In this document: one piece after another, positions 30,210 to 39,778 of the stretch
Numbering within the stretch: the stretch's first letter is position 1
Layout: each line of letters starts with the position of its first letter
Assembly (NCBI GenBank): GCA_958296055.1
Contig: CATQHS010000001.1
Coordinates: forward strand, 818,277 to 882,276
Direction: 5' to 3'
From: an uncultured Acidimicrobiales bacterium
Lineage (GTDB): Bacteria > Actinomycetota > Acidimicrobiia > Acidimicrobiales > Aldehydirespiratoraceae
Length of the DNA: 64,000 nucleotides
Position numbers and translations under genes: made by a program
The notes under the pieces: generated by a model
Database searches by the model: none
The model's input: the letters and a program-made list of their open reading frames with translations, nothing else
What the model was told of the DNA's origin: nothing

Positions 30210-30920
30210 GTGAACGTCGAGATCCTGGCCGTGACCGGGATCGGGGAGGTCGTCGCCGGCGACGACTTGGCCGCCCTGATCGCGGCCGCCGGCCCCGCCC
30301 TGCGCGACAACGACTGCGTGGTGGTGACCCAAAAGGTTGTTTCCAAGGCGGAGAACCGGGTGGCGGCCATCGGCGGCGACGGGCCCGAGGCGATCAGGGA
30401 GAGGAAGCGGGAGCTGATCGAGGGGGAGTCGGCCCGGGTGCTGCGCCGACGCGGCGATCTGGTCATCGCCGAGACCCGCCACGGCTTCGTCTGCGCCAAC
30501 GCGGGCGTCGATCTCAGCAACGTCGCCGCCGGCTGCGCCGCCCTCCTCCCGGTCGACAGCGACCGGTCGGCCCGCCGGATCCGCGACGGCCTGCGGGCCC
30601 TGACCGGCGTCGAGGTGGCGGTGGTGGTCTCCGACACCTTCGGCCGACCCTGGCGGCGGGGTCTGACCGATGTGGCCCTCGGCTGCGCCGGGATCGGGGC
30701 GGTCGTCGACCTGCGGGGCACGGCCGACGCTGGGGGGCGGGAGCTGACGGCCACCGAGGTGGCGGTAGCCGACGAGATCGCCGCCGCGGCCGAGCTGGTC
30801 ATGGGCAAGGCCCGGGGGGTGCCGGCCGCGGTGGTCAGGGGCTTGGACGAAGGCTGGTTCCGGGCCGGGTCCGTGGCCGCCGAGATCGTCCGCAGCCCGG
30901 CCGAGGACCTGTTCCGCTAA
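30210..30920 (+). CDS. fbiB: F420-0:gamma-L-glutamate ligase, CofE-type single domain
   Basis: Adds glutamates to F420-0 with GTP. CofE signatures: CVVVTQKVVSKAENR near residue 38, ETRHGFVCANAGVDLSNV, and VVVSDTFGRPWRRGLTDVAL. At 236 residues it is only the ligase half; mycobacterial FbiB carries an additional C-terminal FMN-binding domain absent here. The reading ends at TAA 30918-30920 with no trace of that second domain before galE. GTG 30210 is the fourth GTG of the junction repeat. Confidence 0.92.
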   Translation: MNVEILAVTGIGEVVAGDDLAALIAAAGPALRDNDCVVVTQKVVSKAENRVAAIGGDGPEAIRERKRELIEGESARVLRRRGDLVIAETRHGFVCANAGVDLSNVAAGCAALLPVDSDRSARRIRDGLRALTGVEVAVVVSDTFGRPWRRGLTDVALGCAGIGAVVDLRGTADAGGRELTATEVAVADEIAAAAELVMGKARGVPAAVVRGLDEGWFRAGSVAAEIVRSPAEDLFR

Positions 30921-30961
30921 TCCTCGCGGTTCGTCTGAGGAGGCCGGACCGCCCGGTCGGG
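30921..30961. terminator. Possible bidirectional terminator between fbiB and galE
   Basis: Two hairpins between convergent stops: TCCTC (30921-30925)/GAGGA (30937-30941), then CC-GACC/GGTC-GG (30944-30960) with one bulged G. No T-run follows. Confidence 0.35.
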
Positions 30962-31996
30962 CTATTGGGAGGCGTAGCCGTCGGGATGGCGGCGCTGCCA
31001 GTTCCAGTGGTCGCGCATCATGGCGCCGAGGTCGCGGCGGGCGGTCCAGCCCAGCTCGGCGCTGGCTCGCCGGCAGTCGGCCCAGATGGCGGCCGCGTCG
31101 CCGGGGCGGCGTTCGACCGGCGCGTGGGGGATGGCGAACCCCACTGCTTCGGACGCGGCCGCGATCACTTCCAGCACGGTGTGACCCCGGCCCGCGCCCA
31201 GGTTGTAGGCCACCGTGCCTTCGGCTTCGAACGGCCCTTCGCCGCGCTCGAGGGCGTCCAGGGCGGCGGCATGGCCCTGGGCCAGATCGACGACGTGGAC
31301 GTAGTCGCGCACCGCGGTGCCGTCGGAGGTGTCGTAGTCGCAGCCGAAGACCTCGACCCGGTCGAGGCGGCCGGCCGCGACCTGCATCACCCGGGGCACC
31401 AGGTTGGCCGGGGTCCCGCGCGGGTCCTCGCCGATCATCCCCGAGGGGTGGGCCCCCGCCGGGTTGAAATAGCGCAGCAGCGCCACCCGCAGCCCCGACG
31501 AGGCCGCCGCGTCTCGCAGGATCTGCTCGCTCATGGCCTTGGAGGCGCCGTAGGGGTTCAGGGGCGGGCCCAATTCTGTCTGCTCGGTCACCGGCGTCTC
31601 GGCCGGTTCGCCGTAAACGACGGCCGATGAGCTGAACACGAAGCGGTCCACGCCCCGCTCGATCATCACCTCGGCCACGCAGACGGTCGAGACCAGGTTG
31701 CTGCGGTAGTAGGCCAGAGGCCGCTCCAGCGACTCGGCCACACTCTTGCGGGCGGCCAGATGAACCACCGAGTCGATCCGGTGGCGGTCGAAGATCCGCT
31801 CCATGGCCGCTTGGTCGCCGGCATCGCCCTCCACTACCGGCAGCGAGCCGGCGGTGAGCCCGCGGATGGCGTCCACGGTCCGGGTCGAGGCGTTGGAGAA
31901 ATCGTCGACGATCACCACGTCGCGGCCCGCCTCGTGCAAGGCGACCACAACATGGCCGCCCACGTAGCCGGCCCCGCCGGTCACCAGCGTCGCCAT
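30962..31996 (-). CDS. galE: UDP-glucose 4-epimerase
   Basis: Interconverts UDP-glucose and UDP-galactose. GGAGYVGGH (7-15), HLAARKSVAESL, FSSSAVVYG and catalytic YGASK (149-153), followed by LRYFNPAGAHPSG and VRDYVHVVDLAQGH, are all typical. 344 residues. ATG 31996 overlaps the upstream stop by one base (TGATG), coupling it to the nucleotidyltransferase. It supplies UDP-galactose for the envelope glycosyltransferases nearby. Confidence 0.94.
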   Translation of the reverse strand: MATLVTGGAGYVGGHVVVALHEAGRDVVIVDDFSNASTRTVDAIRGLTAGSLPVVEGDAGDQAAMERIFDRHRIDSVVHLAARKSVAESLERPLAYYRSNLVSTVCVAEVMIERGVDRFVFSSSAVVYGEPAETPVTEQTELGPPLNPYGASKAMSEQILRDAAASSGLRVALLRYFNPAGAHPSGMIGEDPRGTPANLVPRVMQVAAGRLDRVEVFGCDYDTSDGTAVRDYVHVVDLAQGHAAALDALERGEGPFEAEGTVAYNLGAGRGHTVLEVIAAASEAVGFAIPHAPVERRPGDAAAIWADCRRASAELGWTARRDLGAMMRDHWNWQRRHPDGYASQ

Positions 31997-33039
31997 CAGC
32001 CGTTCCCCGGCCCGGCGGCGGGCGCCCGGGCCCCGTTCAGGGAGGCGCCGGGGGCTACGGCTGCGCCGGGTCCGACCACTGATCCGCCTGTCACCCGGGC
32101 CCGGGGGCCGATGACCGCTCCCGGGCCTATCACCGAGTCGGCGACGACGGCGCCGGCGCCGACCACGGCGCCAGTCTGCACCGCCGAGCCGCGCACCGCC
32201 GAGCCCGGGCCCACCCTGGCCCCGGCCATCACCACGCTGCGCTCCACGGCCGCGTCGGCCTCGACGGCAGCCGCGGGCGACACCCCCGGCACAGCCGGGC
32301 CGCGGACCCCGCCGATGAGGTCGAGTTGGGCGGTCAGGTAGCTCTCGGGGGTGCCGATGTCGATCCAGTACCCGGCACCGGCCACGGCTCGTAGCGCCCC
32401 GGCGGCCGCCAGTTCCGGGAACGTGTCCCGCTCGATCGACACCGGCCGGTCGGCGGCGATGCGGTCCAGCACCGACGGCTCCAGGACGTACATCCCGGCG
32501 TTGACCCGGTTGGCCGGGGCCGGGCCCGGCCCTTCGGCCGCCGCGGGCCCCCCGGCCGCAGGCTTCTCGGTGAAGGAGAGAACCCGCCCGTCGCCGTCAG
32601 CGACCACCAGCCCATACCGGGAGGGGTCGTCCACCTCCACCAGTTGGATGGTGGCCTCCGCCCCCCAGCGCCGGTGGCGGTCCCACAAACGCCCCACGTC
32701 CAAGTCGCTGACCACGTCGCCGTTCACCGCCAGGAAGGTCTCGTTGAGGCCGGCGGCCGCGGCAGCGAACCGGATGGCGCCGGCTGTGCCCAGCGGCTGC
32801 GGCTCGACCGCGTAGCTCAGCTCCACCCCGGCGCAGGTCCCGCCGGGATAGGCGGCCCAGAACGCCTCGGGCCGGTAGCCCAGCGACAGCACCGCGCCGT
32901 CCACCCCGCCGCGGGCCAGGCCGGCCAGCACGTGCTCGATCATGGGCCGGTCCACCACCGGGAGCATCTGCTTGGGCGTCGTCAGCGTCAGGGGCCGGAG
33001 CCGGGTCCCGAGCCCGCCGGCCAGGACGACGGCTTTCAT
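31996..33039 (-). CDS. Sugar-1-phosphate nucleotidyltransferase, probable mannose-1-P guanylyltransferase
   Basis: GT-A-like nucleotidyltransferase with AGGLGTRLRPLTLTTPKQML at 7-26 and catalytic LAVNGDVVSDLDV. RVNAGMYVLEPSV and GYWIDIGTPESYL complete the domain. From about residue 255 a left-handed beta-helix of hexapeptides (GPGSAV, GAVVGAG, GPGAVIGP) follows. In mycobacteria the gene next to fbiA/fbiB is the GDP-mannose pyrophosphorylase (Rv3264c), and Gmd needs GDP-mannose, so GDP-mannose is the best product guess. dTDP- or UDP-glucose cannot be excluded from sequence alone. Confidence 0.85.
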   Translation of the reverse strand: MKAVVLAGGLGTRLRPLTLTTPKQMLPVVDRPMIEHVLAGLARGGVDGAVLSLGYRPEAFWAAYPGGTCAGVELSYAVEPQPLGTAGAIRFAAAAAGLNETFLAVNGDVVSDLDVGRLWDRHRRWGAEATIQLVEVDDPSRYGLVVADGDGRVLSFTEKPAAGGPAAAEGPGPAPANRVNAGMYVLEPSVLDRIAADRPVSIERDTFPELAAAGALRAVAGAGYWIDIGTPESYLTAQLDLIGGVRGPAVPGVSPAAAVEADAAVERSVVMAGARVGPGSAVRGSAVQTGAVVGAGAVVADSVIGPGAVIGPRARVTGGSVVGPGAAVAPGASLNGARAPAAGPGNG

Positions 33040-33054
33040 CCCCGATCGCCCTGC

Positions 33055-33852
33055 TCATCCGCCAGTGTCGTCGGATGGGTCGCCGTCGTCGGGTGCGCCG
33101 GGGTCATCGGGCTGGGGAAGGCCCTCGAAAAGGTCATCGGGCTGGAGTTCGAGCTCGGGCCCGGTGGAGAGCTGCTGGAAGGACGCGCCCGCCGCGGCCA
33201 GCAGCCGCTCCTGGGGCGGCAGGGGCAGCACGGCGCTGATCGGAGCCCGGGCGATGGTGAACGCCTCGCCGTCGGAGAGCAGCACGATGTCGTCGAAGTC
33301 GCTGATGTACTCCTCGACCGGGCCCGCCTCCGGGTTGGCCAAGTCGAAGCGGGCCACCCGGATGACCGTGGGCTCGCCGTTGCAGTCGGTCCCGGCTTCG
33401 AGCACGCCGATGCCGGGGCCGCTGATCTCGTAGGAGTCGACGTTGGCCCCCATCGACTCCAAGAAGACGCTGAGCCTGGCCTTCTCCCCGGCGGCGGAGC
33501 TGTTGAACGGGTGGATGTGGATCACGCCGTCTTGGTGGGAGTGGATGCCGTGAGGGTCGTACTGGCTGGTGAAGGCGGGCAGGAACCGGTCGCAGTCCCA
33601 GACACCGTAGGCCGAGTGCCAGTGGTCCTGGCCCACTCGGGGCGCGGTCGGCGGCTCCCGAGACTGGCGGGCCAGCACCACCAATACCATGCCCAGCAGC
33701 ACCACCAAGCCGATGGTTAGCGGAAAGCCCATGGGCCGCCGCTCCCCGGCGCCCCGCGAGGAGGCCGCGGCCCTGACCGCCCGCTGGACCTTCTTGGACG
33801 ATCCGGGCGATGAGCTGCGGGAGGATCCCTTCGAGGAGCCTGACTTGGCCAC
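33055..33852 (-). CDS. His-rich single-pass membrane protein of unknown function
   Basis: 265 residues: a Ser/Lys/Arg-rich cytoplasmic head, one helix (about 42-61), and an extracytoplasmic domain with DHWHSAYGVWDCD near 77-89 and GIHSHQDGVIHIHPF about 20 residues later. A second Cys lies in GTDCNG. The His/Asp pattern looks metal-binding and the two Cys could form a disulfide. I recall similar proteins in Acidimicrobiia genomes but know no function. GTG 33852 is 8 bases after a TAGCGT -10 formed partly by the upstream stop, so it appears leaderless. It sits inside the glycan cluster. Confidence 0.75.
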   Translation of the reverse strand: MAKSGSSKGSSRSSSPGSSKKVQRAVRAAASSRGAGERRPMGFPLTIGLVVLLGMVLVVLARQSREPPTAPRVGQDHWHSAYGVWDCDRFLPAFTSQYDPHGIHSHQDGVIHIHPFNSSAAGEKARLSVFLESMGANVDSYEISGPGIGVLEAGTDCNGEPTVIRVARFDLANPEAGPVEEYISDFDDIVLLSDGEAFTIARAPISAVLPLPPQERLLAAAGASFQQLSTGPELELQPDDLFEGLPQPDDPGAPDDGDPSDDTGG

Positions 33853-33860
33853 GGCCGATC

Positions 33861-33866
33861 ACGCTA
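33861..33866 (-). promoter_or_regulatory. Leaderless -10 of the His-rich membrane protein gene
   Basis: Minus-strand TAGCGT, 8 bases before GTG 33852; its TAG is the stop of the upstream GT4 gene. Confidence 0.45.
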
Positions 33867-35189
33867 TCGGTTCGGGTCTCCGGGGCGACATGTCGAGGAC
33901 AGCTCCTCTGAGCTTTTTAAGCTTTCTGCCGAGCCGCGTCGGCCCAGCCCCTGCCGCTCCGGCCTGCGGTTCGCCAGCTTCTCGAAGAGCTCGGCGTAGG
34001 CGGCGGCCGCCTCAGCCGGGGTGGTCCAAGACTCCGCGAAGGCCCGACCCCGCTCCCCCATGGCCCGGCGGCGGCCGGGGTCGTCGATCAGCGCCCCCAC
34101 CGCGGCCGCGAAGCCGCCGGGGTCCTCCGGGGCGACGGCCACCCCGCAGCTCGCCGCCTCCACCAGGCGAGGTATCTCCGTTCCGGGATCCACCGCCGCC
34201 ACCACCGGCCGGCCCGCGGCCATGATCGAGAACAGCTTCGAGGGAACGCTGAGGGCGCCCAGCCCCCGCCGGAGCGCGATCACGTGGACGTCGGCCGAGG
34301 CCAAAACCTCGCTCAGCCGTTCGGGAGGCTGGAAGTCGACCAAAACGAGGTTGTCGAGGCCGGCCGAGGCCGCGGCCAAGCCGGGCCGGGCCGAGCCGGC
34401 CCCGTTCACGACGAACACCACATCGTCTCGATTCCGGCAGGCCCGGGCCGCGGCCACCATCAGCTCCAGCGGCTGGGAGAGCCCGAGATTGCCGGCGTAC
34501 ATCACCACCGTGCGGTCGCCGAGGGAGTGCTCGAACCGGTATCGGGTGCGGCGGCTCCGGGGCCGGATGCGGTCGGTGTCGACGAAGTTGGGGATCACCC
34601 GCAGCTCCGTGGCCCAGCCCGGGTCCAGTTTGGCGGCCACGTTGGCCCGCTGGTCCTCCGACAGGACGGTCACCGCGCCGGCCCGCCGGTAGAGCCATCG
34701 CTCCAGCCCGCCAGCCGCGGCCGCGCTGCGGCGGCCGACGGCGCCGACGGCCGCGGCCGCGTCGGGGAAGATGTCTTGGAGGTTGAGCACGAGAGGAACC
34801 CGGTGGCGTCGGGCTGCGGCCCAGCCAGCCCCGCCCAGGGTGATGGGCGGCGACATGGCCAGGACGCCGTCGGGCCGGGCCCGGCCGCTCAACCCGGCCA
34901 GCAGCCCCAGCCCGGAGAAACCGGCGAAGCCCAGGGCCCGGGCGGCGACGCTGGTCTTGGCCGTCGGGAAGGGATGGACCCGGGTGATCCGGCCCCAGTC
35001 GGTGACCTGGCTGCGGACCAACCGGCCCCCCCAGCCATCGACGATCCGGTGGTGCTCGTACCACGGCAGCGAAGTGACGACATGGAGCCGGTGCCCGGCT
35101 CGGGCCAGCTCGGCGCCGATGGCGGACATGACGATCCCGGTGGGGGCCACGTCGGGCTCGTAGTGGGGACAGATCACCAGCAGGCGCAT
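33864..35189 (-). CDS. Glycosyltransferase family 4, WbuB-like
   Basis: GT-B enzyme of 441 residues. The N-terminal domain opens RLLVICPHYEPDVAPTG and contains LVLNLQDIFPDAA, typical of WbuB-type N-acetylfucosaminyl- or related transferases. The C-terminal domain has VVMYAGNLGLSQPLELMV and a PSKLFSIMAAGRPVVA donor site. A polar tail of about 35 residues follows. Sugar specificity unknown. ATG 35189 lies 5 bases downstream of the previous gene. Likely part of one operon of three retaining glycosyltransferases plus Uxs and Ugd. Confidence 0.88.
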   Translation of the reverse strand: MRLLVICPHYEPDVAPTGIVMSAIGAELARAGHRLHVVTSLPWYEHHRIVDGWGGRLVRSQVTDWGRITRVHPFPTAKTSVAARALGFAGFSGLGLLAGLSGRARPDGVLAMSPPITLGGAGWAAARRHRVPLVLNLQDIFPDAAAAVGAVGRRSAAAAGGLERWLYRRAGAVTVLSEDQRANVAAKLDPGWATELRVIPNFVDTDRIRPRSRRTRYRFEHSLGDRTVVMYAGNLGLSQPLELMVAAARACRNRDDVVFVVNGAGSARPGLAAASAGLDNLVLVDFQPPERLSEVLASADVHVIALRRGLGALSVPSKLFSIMAAGRPVVAAVDPGTEIPRLVEAASCGVAVAPEDPGGFAAAVGALIDDPGRRRAMGERGRAFAESWTTPAEAAAAYAELFEKLANRRPERQGLGRRGSAESLKSSEELSSTCRPGDPNR

Positions 35190-35194
35190 CGGCT

Positions 35195-36322
35195 CTAAGC
35201 CCCCACAGCCCGGCGCCAGGCCTCGGTCAGGCGGGCCGCGGCCCGCGGGGGCGAGTACCGGCGGGCCCGGACCCGGCCCCGCTCCACCCGCCTGCGGGTC
35301 TCCGGCGACCCGGACAGGACCTCGTCCAGAGCATCGACCCAGCCGTCTGCGTCGTCGGGATCGACCAGCGCGGCGGCGTCGCCCGTCACCTCGGGCAGAG
35401 CGGAGGCGGCGGCGGCCACCACCGGGGTGCCGGCGTGCATGGCCTCCAGCACCGGGAGCCCGAACCCCTCGTAGCGGGAGGGGAAGGCCATAGCGGCCGC
35501 CGCGCCGATGAGCCGGTGCAGGCGGTCGGCCGGCACCCGACCGAGATGGACGACCCCGGGTCCGGGGCCGGCCAGGCCCGCCACCCGGGCGTGGGACCGG
35601 CCGGGCGAGCCGGTGAGCACCAGCTCCACGTCGGGATAGCGGCGGCGCAGCCGGCCATGGGCGGCGATAAGCATCTCGTGGTTCTTGTGGGGATGGGTGA
35701 CGGCCGGATACAGCACGAAGGGCCGCTCTCGGCCCCCGTCCCCGGCCGCAGGATCGGCGTCGGGGGGCCCGTCGGGGGCCCTGGAGGGCGCCCAGGTGGA
35801 GGGGACGACGACGACCCGTTCAGGGGGCGCCGAAAGGCGGTCGATCAGCCGGTCGGCCACCCATTGCGACGGGACGGTGACCAGACGGCACCGGCGGACG
35901 CTGCGGGGCACGGACCAGCCCAGGTAGCGCCTCTTGACCGCCGAGAAGTTGCCGGGCAGGTCGAGGGGCTGGATGTCGTGGACGGCCACCGCCGCCGGGG
36001 CCGTCCACCGCTCGGGCAGGCGGCCCCCGAAATGGTGGACCAGGTCGAACCCGGCCGAGCGCCGGGCCAGCCAGGTCGACTCCAGCGCCAGCCGGACCGA
36101 TCGCCGCCCCCCGCCGTAGGGCGCCTCATGGAGCCTGAAAGCGCTCAGCTCCGGGTGAGCCTCGGCCGCGCCCCGGAGAGCGGCCACCTCCACCTCGATC
36201 CCGGCGCCGGCGGCATCGGCCACCGCGGCCAGGAGCCGGGACGCGTACTCCTCGCTGCCGCCCACGTCGCCGGGCACCATCCAGCACAGGTTGGCCAGGA
36301 CGCGGACGCTCGGGCCGGTCAC
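35195..36322 (-). CDS. Glycosyltransferase family 1/4 protein (first of two)
   Basis: GT-B fold of 375 residues. An early GDVGGSEEYASRLLAAV loop and DLVHHFGGRLPE are acceptor-side motifs. LYPAVTHPHKNHEML and the donor site PSRYEGFGLPVLEAMHAGTP are classic GT4. GTG 36322 starts just before VRVLANLCWM; the longer frame adds Pro/Arg-rich residues that would overlap the next gene. Related to its upstream neighbour, suggesting old duplication. Acceptor unknown. Confidence 0.87.
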   Translation of the reverse strand: MTGPSVRVLANLCWMVPGDVGGSEEYASRLLAAVADAAGAGIEVEVAALRGAAEAHPELSAFRLHEAPYGGGRRSVRLALESTWLARRSAGFDLVHHFGGRLPERWTAPAAVAVHDIQPLDLPGNFSAVKRRYLGWSVPRSVRRCRLVTVPSQWVADRLIDRLSAPPERVVVVPSTWAPSRAPDGPPDADPAAGDGGRERPFVLYPAVTHPHKNHEMLIAAHGRLRRRYPDVELVLTGSPGRSHARVAGLAGPGPGVVHLGRVPADRLHRLIGAAAAMAFPSRYEGFGLPVLEAMHAGTPVVAAAASALPEVTGDAAALVDPDDADGWVDALDEVLSGSPETRRRVERGRVRARRYSPPRAAARLTEAWRRAVGA

Positions 36323-36383
36323 GAGCCTGCCCGGCCCGGGCCGGCGCAGCCCCCGGCCAGAGGCGCCTCGACGGCCCGGGCTC

Positions 36384-37478
36384 TCACGATAAGGCGTCCT
36401 CGTAGCCCGCCCGCACCCCGGCGGCGGTGGCGGCCCAGGAGAACCGGCGGGCCCGGGCCATCGCCGCCGCCGACCGGCGGGCATGCTCGGCGTCGTCGCC
36501 GATAACCCGGTCGATGGCGGCGGCCAAGGCGTCGGCGTCGGCGGGATCGACCAGGCCGGCCGGGTCGTCGCAGATCTCGGCGGTGGCCGTGGTCGAGCTG
36601 GTGACCACCGGCGTGCCCCGGGCCATGGCCTCCAGCACGGGCAGGCCGAACCCCTCTAGCAGGCTCGGGAAGGCGAAGAGCCGGGCCGCGGCGTACAGCC
36701 CGGCCAGGTCGCGGGCGGGGACTGGGCCGAGCCGCCGCACCTGCGAGCTGGCGGAAGCCAGCAGGGCGCCGAGGTCCACGCCCCAGCCGTCGGGGCCGGC
36801 CAGCACCAGCGGCGCTTCCGTGTCCGTGCGGGCCATGGCGGCCAGCAAGCCGGGGAGGTTCTTGCGGGGCTCGACCGTGCCGACCCACAGCACGAAGACC
36901 TCCGGCAGCCGGTACCGGGCCCGGACCCTCTGCACCTCGGCGGGGTCCACCGCGCCCGCCTCGACCCCCAGAGGCACCACCCGGATCCGCTCCGGGTCGA
37001 GGCCGGCGGCGGCGCAGTCGGCCGCGGTGGCCTCGGAGGGGGCCAGCACGATACGGGCCGAGGCTCGGGTCAGGTCCAGGGCCCGGTTGAAGAAGCGGAC
37101 GCCCCGCTTGGTGAAGTGCTCGGGCCGGCGCCGGAAGGCCAGGTCGTTGACGGTCACCACCAGAGCGGCCGATCCCGGGGGAGGGACGGCGCCGCCGACG
37201 GCGTGGACGATGTCGACGGCACCGGTGAAGCGGGTTACCGAGGGCCAGCGCAGGTAGTGCCAGGCGTCGTAGAGGACGGGCCGGGGCAGGGGCACGGCCC
37301 GGACTGGCCCCGGCGGCGTCAGATCGGCGGGAGGGGCCCGGCGGTGCCGGGCCGACACGCCCACGACGTCGACGTCGCCTCGGTCGGCCAGCGCTTCGAG
37401 GGTGCGCACCGTCGAGACGGCCGTGCCGCCCGGCACCCGGTGCCAGCACTGCTCGACCACCGCGGCGACCCGGAGCAC
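36384..37478 (-). CDS. Glycosyltransferase family 1/4 protein (second of two)
   Basis: GT-B protein of 364 residues. The N-terminal domain has EQCWHRVPGGTAVSTVRTLE and the donor domain VLWVGTVEPRKNLPGLLAAM and PSLLEGFGLPVLEAMARGTP, a mannosyltransferase-B-like form of GT4. GTG 37478 precedes LRVAAVVEQCW; a TTG 18 codons upstream would overlap the end of uxs. It follows uxs by 13 bases, consistent with one operon. Confidence 0.87.
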   Translation of the reverse strand: MLRVAAVVEQCWHRVPGGTAVSTVRTLEALADRGDVDVVGVSARHRRAPPADLTPPGPVRAVPLPRPVLYDAWHYLRWPSVTRFTGAVDIVHAVGGAVPPPGSAALVVTVNDLAFRRRPEHFTKRGVRFFNRALDLTRASARIVLAPSEATAADCAAAGLDPERIRVVPLGVEAGAVDPAEVQRVRARYRLPEVFVLWVGTVEPRKNLPGLLAAMARTDTEAPLVLAGPDGWGVDLGALLASASSQVRRLGPVPARDLAGLYAAARLFAFPSLLEGFGLPVLEAMARGTPVVTSSTTATAEICDDPAGLVDPADADALAAAIDRVIGDDAEHARRSAAAMARARRFSWAATAAGVRAGYEDALS

Positions 37479-37491
37479 GCCGTGGCCGTTC

Positions 37492-38424
37492 TCAGCACCG
37501 GGAGGCGAACCAGGCCGCAGTGCGCTCCACACCGGCCCGCAGCCCGATCTCGGGGGTCCAGCCGAGATGTCGGCGGGCCCGCTCGATGTCGGGGCATCGC
37601 CGCCCGGGGTCGTCGGGGGCCGGGTCGCCGTGCTCGATGGGCGAACCGGACCCGGTCACCTCCAGCACCAGGCGGGCCAGTTCGGCCACCGTCACCTCGT
37701 CGGGGTTGCCGATGTTGACCGGAACCCGCACATCGCTGTCGAGCAGGGCCAGCAGTCCCCTGATCTGGTCGTCGACGTAACAGAAGCTGCGGGTTTGGGC
37801 GCCGTCGCCGTGGACGGTGAGGGGTCGGCCCCGCAGGGCCTGCATGACGAAGTTGGACACCGCCCGGCCGTCGTCGGGCCGCATCCGGGGTCCGTAGGTG
37901 TTGAAGATGCGGACGATGCGGGTGTCCAGCCCGTGGTGGCGGTGGTAGGCCATGGTCATGGCCTCGGCGAACCGCTTGGCCTCGTCGTACACGCCCCGGG
38001 GCCCGACCGGGTCGACATGGCCCTGATAGGTCTCAGGCTGGGGGTGGACCTGCGGATCGCCGTAGACCTCGCTGGTCGAGGCCAGCAGGAAAGTCGCCTT
38101 CTTGCTCAAGGCCAGGCCCAGGCCGTTGTGAGTGCCCAGGCTGCCCACCTTCAGAGTCTGGATGGGCATCCTCAGATAATCGGCCGGCGAGGCCGGGCTG
38201 GCGAAGTGCAGGACGGCGTCTACCGGACCGCTCACGTCCACGAACTCCGACACGTCGTGCTCGACGAACTCGAAGCCGGGCCGGCCGACCAGGCCGGAGA
38301 GACTGTCGAGGGAGCTGGTGGACAGGTTGTCCATGCACACCACCTCGTCGCCTCGGTCGAGCAGGCCCCGACACAGGTGCGATCCCAAGAAGCCGGCGCC
38401 TCCGGTGACCACGGCTCGGGCCAT
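37492..38424 (-). CDS. uxs: UDP-glucuronate decarboxylase (UDP-xylose synthase)
   Basis: Oxidative decarboxylation of UDP-glucuronate to UDP-xylose. GGAGFLGSH (8-16), then [31 protein letters not shown] and catalytic YDEAK (146-150), [20 protein letters not shown]. These blocks are specific to the Uxs group within SDRs. 310 residues. ATG 38424 overlaps the ugd stop by one base (TGATG), so the two consecutive steps UDP-Glc to UDP-GlcA to UDP-Xyl are translationally linked. Confidence 0.92.
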   Translation of the reverse strand: MARAVVTGGAGFLGSHLCRGLLDRGDEVVCMDNLSTSSLDSLSGLVGRPGFEFVEHDVSEFVDVSGPVDAVLHFASPASPADYLRMPIQTLKVGSLGTHNGLGLALSKKATFLLASTSEVYGDPQVHPQPETYQGHVDPVGPRGVYDEAKRFAEAMTMAYHRHHGLDTRIVRIFNTYGPRMRPDDGRAVSNFVMQALRGRPLTVHGDGAQTRSFCYVDDQIRGLLALLDSDVRVPVNIGNPDEVTVAELARLVLEVTGSGSPIEHGDPAPDDPGRRCPDIERARRHLGWTPEIGLRAGVERTAAWFASRC

Positions 38425-39701
38425 CACCTCCGCCCGATCCCCTGGTAGGTGAAACCGCAGTTCTGCCAGGCGTCGCGGTCGAGGATGCCGCGGGCGTCGA
38501 TCACGTGGAGTCCGGCCATGACCTCGGCCATCCGGGCCGGGTCTAGGTCGGCCAGCTCGGGCCATTCGGTGGCCACCACGACGGCGCCAGCCCCTCGGCA
38601 GGCGTCGTAGGGGTCGAACTCGACGATCACGCCGGCCGTGTCCACCGCCGTCACGACCGGATCGTAGGCCCGCACCTCGGCGCCGAACGCGACCAGGCGC
38701 CGGGCGATCTCCAGGGCCGGGGATGCCCGGGTGTCGTCGGTGCCGGCCTTGAAGGCCAGGCCCAGCAGCCCGATCCGGGCCCCGTCGAGGGCGACCCGGC
38801 CGGCTACTTTGCCCACTATCCGGTCGAACTGGTCGTCGTTTTGGGCGATGGCGCCGCGCAGCAGCGGAAAGTCGTACCCGGCCCCGGCCGCCAGAGCGAC
38901 CAGCGCCCGGCTGTCCTTGGGCAGGCAGGACCCGCCCCAGCCCGGGCCGGGCTGCATGAAGTTGGCGCCCACGCGGGGATCCGCGCCCATGCCTGCAAGC
39001 ACGGCGGCGATATCGGCCCCCACCTCTTCGCCGATGGCAGCCACGGCGTTGACGAAGCTGAGCTTGGTGGCCAGAAAGGCGTTGGTCGCGTACTTGATCA
39101 GCTCGGCCGAGCCCGGGTCGGTAACCAGAATCGGCGCGGGCAGAGACTCATACAGCGCGGCCACCTTGGCCGCCGCGGCCCGGTCTTCGGCGCCGATCAC
39201 CACCCGGTCGGGGTTCATGAAGTCGTCGACGGCCGTGCCCTCTCGCAGGAACTCGGGGTTGGAGACGACGCCCACGTCGGGTCTCCCCAGCACCTCGGCG
39301 ACGATCCGGGAGCTGCCCATCGGCACCGTCGACTTGGTCACCACCACCGCGCCCCCGCGCAGGTGAGGACCGATCTGGGCGGCCACCTTCTTGACCAGTC
39401 TCATGTTGACCGACCCGTCGGGCAGGGTGGGGGTGGGAAGGCACAAGAACACGAGATCGGCACCGGCTGCCGCGGCGGTCGAGTCGACCACGAACGACAG
39501 ACGGCCCGAGTCCAGCCCCTGGCCCACCATCGAGGGCAGCCCTGGCTCGTGGAAGGGCACTCGCCCGGAGCAGAGCTGGGCCACCCGGCCCTCGTCGATG
39601 TCGGCGCAGACGACCTGATGGCCCATGGCGGCCAGGCAGGCGCCGGTGGTGAGCCCGACGTATCCGGCACCGATGACGGCCACCCGGGCCGGTTCGCTCA
39701 C
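38424..39701 (-). CDS. ugd: UDP-glucose 6-dehydrogenase
   Basis: Oxidises UDP-glucose to UDP-glucuronate with two NAD. Rossmann [12 protein letters not shown] at 9-20, [27 protein letters not shown], the lysine site [16 protein letters not shown] and catalytic cysteine in [11 protein letters not shown] (C259). 425 residues. GTG 39701 has AAGGGGG upstream. It starts the block that makes UDP-GlcA and UDP-Xyl and is followed by the glycosyltransferases. Confidence 0.96.
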   Translation of the reverse strand: MSEPARVAVIGAGYVGLTTGACLAAMGHQVVCADIDEGRVAQLCSGRVPFHEPGLPSMVGQGLDSGRLSFVVDSTAAAAGADLVFLCLPTPTLPDGSVNMRLVKKVAAQIGPHLRGGAVVVTKSTVPMGSSRIVAEVLGRPDVGVVSNPEFLREGTAVDDFMNPDRVVIGAEDRAAAAKVAALYESLPAPILVTDPGSAELIKYATNAFLATKLSFVNAVAAIGEEVGADIAAVLAGMGADPRVGANFMQPGPGWGGSCLPKDSRALVALAAGAGYDFPLLRGAIAQNDDQFDRIVGKVAGRVALDGARIGLLGLAFKAGTDDTRASPALEIARRLVAFGAEVRAYDPVVTAVDTAGVIVEFDPYDACRGAGAVVVATEWPELADLDPARMAEVMAGLHVIDARGILDRDAWQNCGFTYQGIGRR

Positions 39702-39778
39702 CGCCGCGACCCCCTTTGACGGCGCGGCCCCCTCACCGGCGCGTCACCCGCGCGACTCGCTCGCCGCCGCCACTCCAT

